Shown here piece by piece: positions 1 to 5,567 of a stretch of 7,730 nt of DNA (position 1 is its first letter; the number at the start of each line of letters is the position of its first letter). The DNA comes from JAITWN01 sp964546765 (lineage in GTDB: Bacteria; Pseudomonadota; Gammaproteobacteria; SZUA-140). Made by a program: the position numbers and the translations under genes. The stretch spans positions 1 through 7,730 of the forward strand of contig CAZJKV010000090.1 in the NCBI GenBank assembly GCA_964546765.1, read 5' to 3'. The notes under the pieces are model-generated. The model was not told the origin of the DNA. It worked only from the letters and a program-made list of their open reading frames with translations, and ran no database searches.

Positions 1-1
1 A

Positions 2-517
2 GGCCATGCAGCAGGGACACACCGATCCCATTCGCGGGCCGGCCGCGATTGCGATCCCGAAGTCCTGGCCCGTTTGCGCGCGCGCCTGGACCGGCCGTTG
101 CCGCGCATCGCGCAAGGCCTGCGACTGCGCGGACGGGTGCACGCGGCAATCGATGTCTCAGACGGCCTGCTCGCGGATCTCGGTCATATCCTCGAGGCCA
201 GCGGCGTCGGCGCGACCTTGTGGCTTGACCGGCTGCCGCTGTCGGACGCGTTCCGCAGCTGTGCAAGCGACCTCGATCGCGACGCCGTCGCGACGATCGC
301 ACTGACCGCCGGCGACGATTATGAGCTGTGCTTTACAACTGGACCCGATGCGGGAGGCTTCGGCACGGTCGCGGGCGTGGCTTGCACCGAGATCGGTGTC
401 ATCGAGGCAGCGTCGGGGTTGCGCTGTCTGCGTGCGGACGGGTCGCGCTGGCGTCCGGAATCCACCGGCTTCGACCACTTCGGCGGCGAACGCGGCGGCG
501 GGGATGCAAGCGCATGA
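2..517 (+). CDS. thiL: Thiamin-monophosphate kinase, C-terminal part (5' end outside window)
   Basis: ThiL phosphorylates thiamin monophosphate to thiamin diphosphate, the last step of thiamin cofactor synthesis in the cytoplasm. The reading frame is open from base 2 to a TGA at 515-517, giving about 171 residues; ThiL is usually about 320-330, so roughly the N-terminal half is missing. Two family motifs are visible: IDVSDGLLADL (from base 149), matching the AxDISDGL motif of the PurM/ThiL fold, and LTAGDDYELCFT (about bases 301-337), matching the family's GGEDYEL region. Here the first position of that acidic pair is Asp where many relatives have Glu, a conservative change. The C-terminal RPESTGFDHF is also typical. 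The gene overlaps pgpA by ATGA, as expected for the nusB-thiL-pgpA order common in Gammaproteobacteria. The family call is secure; the first codons in the window (about 20) are less conserved and harder to place. Confidence 0.93.
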   Translation, partial: GHAAGTHRSHSRAGRDCDPEVLARLRARLDRPLPRIAQGLRLRGRVHAAIDVSDGLLADLGHILEASGVGATLWLDRLPLSDAFRSCASDLDRDAVATIALTAGDDYELCFTTGPDAGGFGTVAGVACTEIGVIEAASGLRCLRADGSRWRPESTGFDHFGGERGGGDASA

Positions 518-996
518 GATCGCCGCCGTTGCCGCCCGGGATGTTGAAACACCCGGTGCACTGCGTATCGCTGGGCTTCGGTCTCGGCGCCTCGCCGTGG
601 GCGCCCGGCACCTTCGGGACCCTGCTCGGGATCCCCTGTTACTGGCTGATGCACGACCTGCCGCTCGCATTCTATCTCGGCGTGCTGGCGCTGATGTTCG
701 CGGCCGGCGTGTGGGCCTGTGATTACACGGCGCGCGCGCTCGGGGTGCACGATCACCCGGCGATCGTGCTCGACGAGGTCGTCGGTTACCTGGTCGCGAT
801 GATCGCCGCGCCGGCCGGGTGGATGTGGATGGCCGCCGGCTTCGTGCTGTTCCGCCTGTTCGATATCTGGAAGCCCTGGCCAATCCACGTGCTGGACCGC
901 CATGTGCACGGAGGCCTCGGGATCATGCTCGATGATGTCGTCGCGGGGGTGTACGCATTGGGGGTGTTGCAGCTGGGGGTGTGGGTGACCGGCTAG
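514..996 (+). CDS. pgpA: Phosphatidylglycerophosphatase A
   Basis: PgpA removes phosphate from phosphatidylglycerol phosphate to give phosphatidylglycerol, acting in the inner membrane. The 160-residue product is near the usual family length. Family signatures appear in order: GASPWAPGTFGTLLG (residues 25-39), HDHPAIVLDEVVG (79-91, with the conserved DE pair), FRLFDIWKP (113-121) and GGLGIMLDDVVAG (133-145, with the conserved DD). Hydrophobic stretches at about residues 34-68, 92-113 and 140-158 fit a small multi-pass membrane protein. The ATG at 514 overlaps the thiL TGA as ATGA and has GGGGA about 9 bases upstream; in-frame starts further upstream lie inside thiL. An ATG at residue 10 is a possible shorter start. 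The TAG stop is interlocked with the stop of the convergent folE2. Confidence 0.95.
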   Translation: MRSPPLPPGMLKHPVHCVSLGFGLGASPWAPGTFGTLLGIPCYWLMHDLPLAFYLGVLALMFAAGVWACDYTARALGVHDHPAIVLDEVVGYLVAMIAAPAGWMWMAAGFVLFRLFDIWKPWPIHVLDRHVHGGLGIMLDDVVAGVYALGVLQLGVWVTG

Positions 997-1784
997 CGCT
1001 TGTCCTTCCTGATCAGCGCGTAGGCGGAATGGTTGTGGATCGACTCGAAGTTTTCCGATTCGAGCACATAGCCTTCGATACGCGGGTCGCGGTTCAGGCG
1101 CGCGGCGACATCGCGCACCATGTCCTCGACGAACTTCGGATTGTCGTAGGCGCGCTCGGTGACGTATTTCTCGTCCGGCCGCTTCAGCAGGCCGTAGATT
1201 TCGCACGAGGACTCCTCCTCGACGATGTCGATCAGGTCCTCGATCCAGACGAAGCCCCTGGTGTATGCGGTGATCGTTACGTGGGAGCGCTGGTTGTGCG
1301 CGCCGTAGTCCGATATCTCCTTCGAGCACGGGCACAGGCTGGTCACCGGGACGACGACCTTGACCGTCATGCGCGATTCGTCCGCGCCGACTTCGCCGAT
1401 CAGGGTGACGTCGTAATCGAGCAGGCTCTTGACGCCGGACACCGGCGCCGCCTTGTTGACGAAGTACGGAAAGCGCATCTCGAGATGGGCGCATTCGGCG
1501 GACAGCACCTTGCGCATCCGGTTCAGGATGTCCTTGAACGACGCGACGGTGATCTCGCGTTCGTGGTCGTTCAGCAGTTCCACGAAACGCGACATGTGCG
1601 TGCCCTTGAAGTTGTGCGGCAGGTCCACATACATGTTGAAGGTCGCGATCGTATGCTGGTCGCCGCCGCTGCGGTCCCTGACCCGGACCGGGTGGCGGAT
1701 ATGCTTGATGCCGACCTTGTTGATTGCAAGTTTGCGCGTGTCCGGGTGGCTCTGGACATCGGCGATGACGCTGGTTTGGCTCAT
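993..1784 (-). CDS. folE2: GTP cyclohydrolase I type IB (FolE2)
   Basis: FolE2 converts GTP to 7,8-dihydroneopterin triphosphate, the first step of folate and queuosine/7-deazaguanine synthesis. It is the alternative, less zinc-dependent form, unrelated at sequence level to FolE. The protein is 263 residues, normal for the family. Family blocks include FNMYVDLP (49-56), KGTHMSRF (60-67), PVTSLCPCSKEISDYGAHNQRSH (146-168) and LLKRPDEKYVTERAYDNPKFVEDMVRD (199-225). Likely metal and active-site residues are Cys151, His163, Glu205 and His250; they keep a constant offset of four from the catalytic positions I recall for Neisseria FolE2. The ATG overlaps the queD stop as ATGA, with GAGGA about 9 bases upstream, so translation is probably coupled. 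It is the last gene of the minus-strand operon and ends in the CTAG shared with pgpA. I see no Zur-type operator, so zinc-regulated expression is not indicated. Confidence 0.97.
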   Translation of the reverse strand: MSQTSVIADVQSHPDTRKLAINKVGIKHIRHPVRVRDRSGGDQHTIATFNMYVDLPHNFKGTHMSRFVELLNDHEREITVASFKDILNRMRKVLSAECAHLEMRFPYFVNKAAPVSGVKSLLDYDVTLIGEVGADESRMTVKVVVPVTSLCPCSKEISDYGAHNQRSHVTITAYTRGFVWIEDLIDIVEEESSCEIYGLLKRPDEKYVTERAYDNPKFVEDMVRDVAARLNRDPRIEGYVLESENFESIHNHSAYALIRKDKR

Positions 1785-2173
1785 GACTGATCATCCTCGC
1801 TGTACCTGACCCGCGCGGTCCCGGTCTCCCACAGGGTTACCGCCGTGACCCGTACCGTGTCGACGTTCAGGGTTTCGGAAAGCCCGTGATACAGCCAGGC
1901 CGCAATATTCTCCGCCGTCGGGTTGATCCTGTCGAACGGCTTGATGTCGTTGAGATTCCGGTGGTCCAGTTCGCCCGCGAGTGCGCGTGCGGCCTGCCTG
2001 ATGGACTTGAAATCGATGCCCATGCCGTGTTCGTTCAGGGCGGTCGCCTCGACCTCCACGTCCACCTTCCAGTTATGCCCGTGCAGCCGGCTGCAGTCGC
2101 CGGGGTAGCCGCGCAGACTGTGGGCGGCCGCGAACTCGGTCGAGATGGTCAGACGATAGCGGGGCTGTCTCAT
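1781..2173 (-). CDS. queD: 6-carboxy-5,6,7,8-tetrahydropterin synthase (QueD)
   Basis: QueD turns dihydroneopterin triphosphate, the FolE2 product, into 6-carboxytetrahydropterin, the second step toward preQ0/queuosine. The 130-residue protein belongs to the 6-pyruvoyl-tetrahydropterin synthase family. Zinc ligands are His18 (in FAAAHSL), His31 and His33 (in LHGH). The nucleophile is Cys27, spaced Cys-x3-HGH, the QueD pattern, rather than the Glu-x2-HGH pattern of PTPS-III. Asp70-His71 (in ELDHRNLND), PTAEN (85-89) and Glu116 (in LWET) complete the active site. It starts 18 bases after dxs, with AGG five bases before the ATG, and its TGA overlaps the folE2 ATG, so it lies within the same operon. 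Pairing with FolE2 supports a queuosine role, although family members can also act in folate or biopterin routes. Name confidence is high, exact physiological role moderate. Confidence 0.94.
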   Translation of the reverse strand: MRQPRYRLTISTEFAAAHSLRGYPGDCSRLHGHNWKVDVEVEATALNEHGMGIDFKSIRQAARALAGELDHRNLNDIKPFDRINPTAENIAAWLYHGLSETLNVDTVRVTAVTLWETGTARVRYSEDDQS

Positions 2174-2191
2174 AAATACCTGACCATTCCG

Positions 2192-4090
2192 CTAGGAATT
2201 TACGCCAATCGAGGTGATTTGGCAAGAAAGCTCCGGGTGCCTGGCCTCTATGGCCGCGAGGATGCCGTTTGCGTCGAGGCCGGCCTCGTTGAGCAGTTCC
2301 TCGCGGCTGCCCTGGCCGGCGAATGCATCCGGCAGGCCCAGGTGCACGATCGGTACCATGACGCCATGGGCGGACAGGCACTCGCCGACCGCGCTGCCGG
2401 CACCGCCCATCACGGCATTGTCCTCGACCGTGACCAGCAGATCGTGCATCGCGGCCTGCGCCAGCACGGTCTTGTGATCGAGCGGCTTGACGAAGCGCAT
2501 GTTGACGACGCTCGCGTTCAGCGTCTCTCCGGCCTCGAGCGCCGCCGCCACGCAACTGCCGAAGGCGAGGATCGAAACGCCCCGCCCCTTGCGCAGGACG
2601 GCCGCCTGGCCGACTGGCAACGGACCGGCGTCGCGGCGGATCTCGCGGCCCGGTCCGGTGCCGCGTGGATAACGCACCGCGGCCGGACCCGGATGCCGCC
2701 AGGCGGTTGTCAGCATGCGCCAGCACTCGTCTTCGTCGGCGGGGGCCATGATCACGAGGTTCGGTATGCAGCGGAGAAAGCCGAGGTCGAAGCTGCCGGC
2801 GTGCGTCGGGCCATCGGGCCCGACGGTCCCGGCGCGGTCGATCGCGAACATCACCGGCAAGTTCTGCAGTGCGACGTCATGGATCAGCTGGTCGTAGGCG
2901 CGCTGGAGGAAGGTCGAGTAGATTGCCACGACCGGTTTCATGCCGCCGCACGCGAGGCCGGCTGCGAGCGTCACGCAGTGCTGTTCGGCGATGCCGACGT
3001 CGTGGAAGCGCTCGGGGAAGCGCTGAGCGAACTCGACCATGCCGGATCCCTCGCACATCGCGGGCGTGATCGCAATCAGCGCCGGGTCGGCGGCCGCGGT
3101 CTCGCAAAGCCATTCCCCGAACACCTCGGAATAGGTCGGCCGCCTGCCGGCAGGGATCGCCGTCGACATGCCCTCGTCCGGGTTGAACTTGCCGACGCCG
3201 TGATAACCGCAGGGATTCTGTTCCGCCGGGGCGTAGCCCTTGCCCTTGCGGGTCACGATGTGCAGGAACTGGGGGCCGTCGAGCGAGCGGAGGTTTTGCA
3301 GCGTCGTGACCAGCGTGTCTATGTCATGGCCGTCGATCGGCCCGATGTAGTTGAAGCCGAATTCCTCGAACAGCGTGCCCGGCATGACCATGCCCTTGAC
3401 ATGCTCTTCGGCGCGGCGCGCGAGGTCCCGCATCGGCGGCACCGCGCTCAGCATCTTCTTGCTACCCTCGCGCACCGTCGAGTAGAACTTGCCGGACAGG
3501 AGTTTCGCGAGGTAGTTCGACATCCCGCCGACGTTCGGCGAAATCGACATCTCGTTGTCGTTAAGGATCACCAGCAGGTCGGCGTCGCTGTTGCCGGCGT
3601 GGTTCAGTGCCTCGTAGGCCATGCCGGCGGTCATCGCACCGTCGCCGATGATCGCGACGCTGCGCGAGTCTTCGCCGCGTCTGCGCGCCGCGATCGCCAT
3701 GCCGAGCGCGGCGCTGATAGAGGTGCTCGAATGCCCGGCGCCGAAGGTGTCGTACGGACTCTCGTCACGCTTCAGGAAGCCCGACAGCCCGCCCTTCCTG
3801 CGCAGCGTCGCCATCGCCCTGCGGCGGCCGGTCAGCACCTTGTGCGGGTAGGCCTGGTGGCCGACGTCCCAGACCAGCTTGTCGTTCGGGGTGTCATAGA
3901 CATAGTGCAGCGCCACGGTCAGTTCGACGGTGCCGAGGCTGGATGAGAGGTGGCCGCCGGTCCTAGACACCGATTCGATGATGAAGCGGCGCAATTCGTC
4001 GACGACGGCCTGGAGCAGGCTTTCGGGCAGGGCGCGGAGCCGGCGCGGGTCGTCGATGTTCTCCAGCAGCGGGTAGGGCGTGGTATCCAT
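2192..4090 (-). CDS. dxs: 1-deoxy-D-xylulose-5-phosphate synthase
   Basis: DXS condenses pyruvate and glyceraldehyde 3-phosphate, using thiamin diphosphate, to 1-deoxyxylulose 5-phosphate, the entry to the MEP isoprenoid pathway and a precursor of thiamin and pyridoxal phosphate. The product is 632 residues (E. coli about 620). The N-terminal TPP-binding domain shows GGHLSSSLG with His47, GHSSTSIS (119-126) and the GDG...N motif, GDG at 149-151 and LNDNE at 176-180. The central domain carries IAEQH with catalytic Glu369, YSTFLQRAYDQ with Arg397, and DRAGTVGPDGPTH (418-430). The C-terminal transketolase domain has MRFVKPLD and VTVEDNAVMGGAGS. I chose the ATG at 4090 because MDTTPYPLLENIDDP aligns with the normal family start. 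A TTG at 4150 would add 20 unconserved residues. The ribosome site is weak: AAGGA lies about 14 bases upstream. All key residues are intact. Confidence 0.97.
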   Translation of the reverse strand: MDTTPYPLLENIDDPRRLRALPESLLQAVVDELRRFIIESVSRTGGHLSSSLGTVELTVALHYVYDTPNDKLVWDVGHQAYPHKVLTGRRRAMATLRRKGGLSGFLKRDESPYDTFGAGHSSTSISAALGMAIAARRRGEDSRSVAIIGDGAMTAGMAYEALNHAGNSDADLLVILNDNEMSISPNVGGMSNYLAKLLSGKFYSTVREGSKKMLSAVPPMRDLARRAEEHVKGMVMPGTLFEEFGFNYIGPIDGHDIDTLVTTLQNLRSLDGPQFLHIVTRKGKGYAPAEQNPCGYHGVGKFNPDEGMSTAIPAGRRPTYSEVFGEWLCETAAADPALIAITPAMCEGSGMVEFAQRFPERFHDVGIAEQHCVTLAAGLACGGMKPVVAIYSTFLQRAYDQLIHDVALQNLPVMFAIDRAGTVGPDGPTHAGSFDLGFLRCIPNLVIMAPADEDECWRMLTTAWRHPGPAAVRYPRGTGPGREIRRDAGPLPVGQAAVLRKGRGVSILAFGSCVAAALEAGETLNASVVNMRFVKPLDHKTVLAQAAMHDLLVTVEDNAVMGGAGSAVGECLSAHGVMVPIVHLGLPDAFAGQGSREELLNEAGLDANGILAAIEARHPELSCQITSIGVNS

Positions 4091-4121
4091 GTCGGGGCGG
4101 AAAGTCCTTGTGCGATCTGAA

Positions 4122-4150
4122 ATAATGCGGCGTTCGGCGGGGTGATGCAA
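4122..4150 (-). promoter_or_regulatory. Possible internal promoter in front of dxs
   Basis: The 79-base ispA-dxs gap is the widest within the operon. Read on the minus strand it holds TTGCAT (4150-4145), 17 bases, then CATTAT (4127-4122), a sigma70-like pair with ideal spacing but only moderate matches (3/6 and 4/6). It would start transcription about 25 bases before the dxs ATG and let dxs-queD-folE2 be expressed separately from xseB-ispA. This is a prediction from sequence alone; a chance match is quite possible. Confidence 0.3.
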
Positions 4151-4169
4151 GCGTCCCGGCCGGCGCCTC

Positions 4170-5114
4170 TCAGTGCATGCGGTGCACGATATAGGCCGCT
4201 ATAGCCCGTAACAGCGCCGAGCGCTCTCCGAGCGGGTCGAGGTGGTCGACGGCCTCGTCGTGCAGGCGCATCGCCATCTCCTTGGCTCCGTCCAGGCCGA
4301 GCAGGCTGACATAGGTCGGCTTGTCGTGCCGGCTATCCGCGCCCTGGGTCTTGCCGAGGATCGTGGTATCGCCCTCGACGTCGAGGATGTCGTCGCGGAT
4401 CTGGAACGCGAGACCGATGCAGTGCGCGTAATTGCCGAGGATGCGCAGGGTTTCGTCGTCGTGAATATCCGCGCCCAGCGCGCCGAGCAGTACGCTGGCG
4501 CGGATCAGTGCGCCGGTCTTGCGCAGGTGCATGTTCTCGAGGTCGACGAGCGCGAGCGTCTTGCCGACCGACGCGAGATCGATCGCTTGTCCGCCGGCCA
4601 TGCCGATCGAGCTGCCGGCGATCGACAGCGTGTCGATCATCTTCAGGCGGTGTTGCGGCGCGACCGCGATCTCCGGGTCGCTGGCCAGGATATGGAAGGC
4701 CAGGACCTGCAAGGCGTCGCCGGCGAGGATCGCGATCGCCTCGCCGAAGGCGACATGGCAGCTGGGCTTGCCGCGCCGCAGGTCGTCGTTGTCCATCGCC
4801 GGCAGGTCGTCGTGGATCAGCGAATAGGCATGGATCAGCTCGACCGCGCAGGCCGGTCCGTCGAGTTGTCCGATCGCCGTGCCGAAGGTGCGTCCGGTCG
4901 CGTAGACGAGCACCGGACGGATGTATTTTCCGCCGGCGAGCGCCGAATAACGCATCGCCTCGTGCAGGCGGTCCGGCGGGGTCTCGGCCGGTGGCAGCCA
5001 GTGGTCGAGCGCGCGCTCGACCTGGAGCCGGCACAGTTCCATGAATACAGGGAGTGAGGCGGGCGCGTCAGTCCTTGTCGTCGACGGCGAAATTTCGGGT
5101 GTCGCTCTGTCCAT
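4170..5114 (-). CDS. ispA: (2E,6E)-farnesyl diphosphate synthase / geranyltranstransferase
   Basis: IspA adds isopentenyl diphosphate to dimethylallyl and then geranyl diphosphate to make farnesyl diphosphate, the precursor of undecaprenyl carrier, quinones and hopanoids. The all-alpha prenyltransferase signatures are complete: GGKYIRP (61-67), first Asp-rich motif DDLPAMD (102-108, preceded by HAYSLIH), GDAL (132-135), HLRKTG (196-201), GGQAIDL (174-180) and second Asp-rich motif DDILD (241-245). The start is uncertain. The ATG at 5114 gives 314 residues, overlaps xseB by 47 bases and has GAGGA just upstream, though with a short gap of 2-3 bases. The ATG at 5042 gives 290 residues and has no visible ribosome site. 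I prefer 5114 because residues just before the internal Met (LPVF-MELC) align with the start region of E. coli IspA, but the first 18 or so residues look unconserved. Confidence 0.94.
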   Translation of the reverse strand: MDRATPEISPSTTRTDAPASLPVFMELCRLQVERALDHWLPPAETPPDRLHEAMRYSALAGGKYIRPVLVYATGRTFGTAIGQLDGPACAVELIHAYSLIHDDLPAMDNDDLRRGKPSCHVAFGEAIAILAGDALQVLAFHILASDPEIAVAPQHRLKMIDTLSIAGSSIGMAGGQAIDLASVGKTLALVDLENMHLRKTGALIRASVLLGALGADIHDDETLRILGNYAHCIGLAFQIRDDILDVEGDTTILGKTQGADSRHDKPTYVSLLGLDGAKEMAMRLHDEAVDHLDPLGERSALLRAIAAYIVHRMH

Positions 5115-5325
5115 TTTCCTCGATCAGGATGTCCACTTTCTGTTCCGCTGCCTTCAGTGCCTGCTGGCAGGCGCGGGTCAGCGCGATGCCGCGCTCGAAC
5201 TGCTTCAGGGATTCCTCGAGCGTAGTGTCTCCCTGTTCCATGTGCTCGACGATCGCCTCGAGCTCCGTCAGGGCCTGCTCGAAATCAGGGGTGTCTTCTG
5301 CGGGGCGGGCGGGTTTTTTTGCCAA
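5068..5325 (-). CDS. xseB: Exodeoxyribonuclease VII small subunit
   Basis: XseB is the small subunit of exonuclease VII; several copies bind the large subunit XseA, which digests single-stranded DNA from both ends. The 85-residue product matches the family length (about 80) and pattern: DFEQALTELEAIVEHMEQGDTTLEESLKQFERGIALTRACQQALKAAEQKV, two acidic helices expected to form a coiled-coil hairpin, then the typical VDILIEENG tail. The start is a TTG: an in-frame TAG lies nine bases upstream and the next Met is residue 29, inside the conserved region. GGAAGG lies at 5340-5335, nine bases before the TTG, and supports this. It is the first gene of the minus-strand operon; its 3' end probably overlaps ispA. 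Codons 2-4 include a run of seven A. xseA is not in the window. Confidence 0.95.
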   Translation of the reverse strand: MAKKPARPAEDTPDFEQALTELEAIVEHMEQGDTTLEESLKQFERGIALTRACQQALKAAEQKVDILIEENGQSDTRNFAVDDKD

Positions 5326-5375
5326 TCTCGTCTACCTTCCGTTGGCGTAATCAGTGTCGCCTGGAGCGGGGACAG

Positions 5376-5384
5376 TATATAACA
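5376..5384 (-). promoter_or_regulatory. Extended -10 promoter for the xseB-ispA-dxs-queD-folE2 operon
   Basis: On the minus strand the sequence reads TGTTATATA, an extended -10 element (TG, one base, then TATATA), about 50 bases before the xseB start. It is the most A+T-rich spot in the intergenic region. No convincing -35 is present at 16-18 bases (the area reads roughly AATACC), which extended -10 promoters can tolerate. The predicted start near 5369 gives a leader of about 44 bases containing the GGAAGG ribosome site. Confidence 0.55.
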
Positions 5385-5465
5385 TCCGGCCCGCGCTGCG
5401 GTATTTTCCGGGCCCGGCGCATTCGTGAATCCTCCGGTGCAACAGGGACTTCGGCCCGGGCGCGC

Positions 5466-5493
5466 TTGCCTGGTCCGGTCTTCATGTTAGACT
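5466..5493 (+). promoter_or_regulatory. Sigma70-type promoter for parE
   Basis: TTGCCT (5466-5471), a 16-base spacer and TAGACT (5488-5493) form a good -35/-10 pair. A TG at 5485-5486 one base before the -10 makes it an extended -10 as well. The predicted start is near 5500, giving a leader of about 64 bases before the parE ATG. This lies back-to-back with the minus-strand promoter at 5376-5384, about 80 bases apart. Confidence 0.55.
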
Positions 5494-5498
5494 CGGTC

Positions 5499-5510
5499 GG
5501 CCTTCGGGCT
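5499..5510 (+). other. UUCG-tetraloop hairpin at predicted 5' end of parE mRNA
   Basis: GGCC-TTCG-GGCT forms a four-pair stem (three GC pairs and one GU) closed by the very stable C(UUCG)G tetraloop. It coincides with the predicted transcription start of the parE promoter, so the transcript may begin with a small hairpin, which often protects mRNA from 5'-end decay. The structure is directly readable; the role is inferred and depends on the promoter call. Confidence 0.35.
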
Positions 5511-5567
5511 ATGGCGGGCCATGGGACAGACACGGGAAGGACAATGGAGGGACAGTCGCAGTCATGA
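5511..5567 (+). other. Possible 18-codon leader ORF overlapping the parE start
   Basis: An ATG at 5511 opens an 18-codon frame (MAGHGTDTGRTMEGQSQS) whose TGA overlaps the parE ATG as ATGA. A second in-frame ATG at 5544 would make a 7-codon peptide, MEGQSQS, with GAAGGA immediately upstream. The parE ribosome site GGAGGG (5546-5551) lies inside this frame, 12 bases from the parE ATG, rather far for best initiation, so termination-reinitiation coupling is conceivable. The peptide resembles nothing I know. Short frames ending in ATGA arise by chance, so confidence is low. Confidence 0.2.
5546..5551 (+). promoter_or_regulatory. parE ribosome binding site
   Basis: GGAGGG is the only strong Shine-Dalgarno-like sequence before the parE ATG at 5564. 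The 12-base gap is longer than usual. The start itself is fixed by alignment, since MSRVYDAAAIEVL matches the E. coli ParE N-terminus without offset. Confidence 0.5.

Noticed and set aside
319..1794. A 491-codon minus-strand frame running through thiL, pgpA and folE2
   Set aside because: It crosses three well-supported genes, is rich in Arg/Pro/Gln/Gly and shows no family resemblance.
2174..2191. A preQ1 riboswitch or other leader in front of queD
   Set aside because: Only 18 bases separate dxs and queD; there is no room for an aptamer.
1886..3946. A 686-codon open frame on the + strand, antisense to queD and dxs
   Set aside because: The translation is Arg/His/Ala/Val-rich with no recognisable domain, and it mirrors the codon pattern of strongly conserved dxs and queD on the other strand. 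Long antisense frames are expected in DNA this G+C-rich.
4242..5057. A 271-codon + strand frame opposite ispA
   Set aside because: It is a compositional shadow of ispA, which carries both Asp-rich catalytic motifs on the minus strand.
5299..5320. GC-rich stretch followed by seven T on the + strand, resembling a terminator
   Set aside because: There is no inverted stem before the T-run, it lies inside the 5' end of xseB, and no + strand gene ends nearby.
5408..5430. Palindromes CCGGGCCCGG (5408-5417) and ATTCGTGAAT (5421-5430) between the divergent promoters, considered as operators
   Set aside because: The first is a GC-only palindrome expected by chance at this composition; the second has only four-base half sites. 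Neither matches a regulator site I can name.
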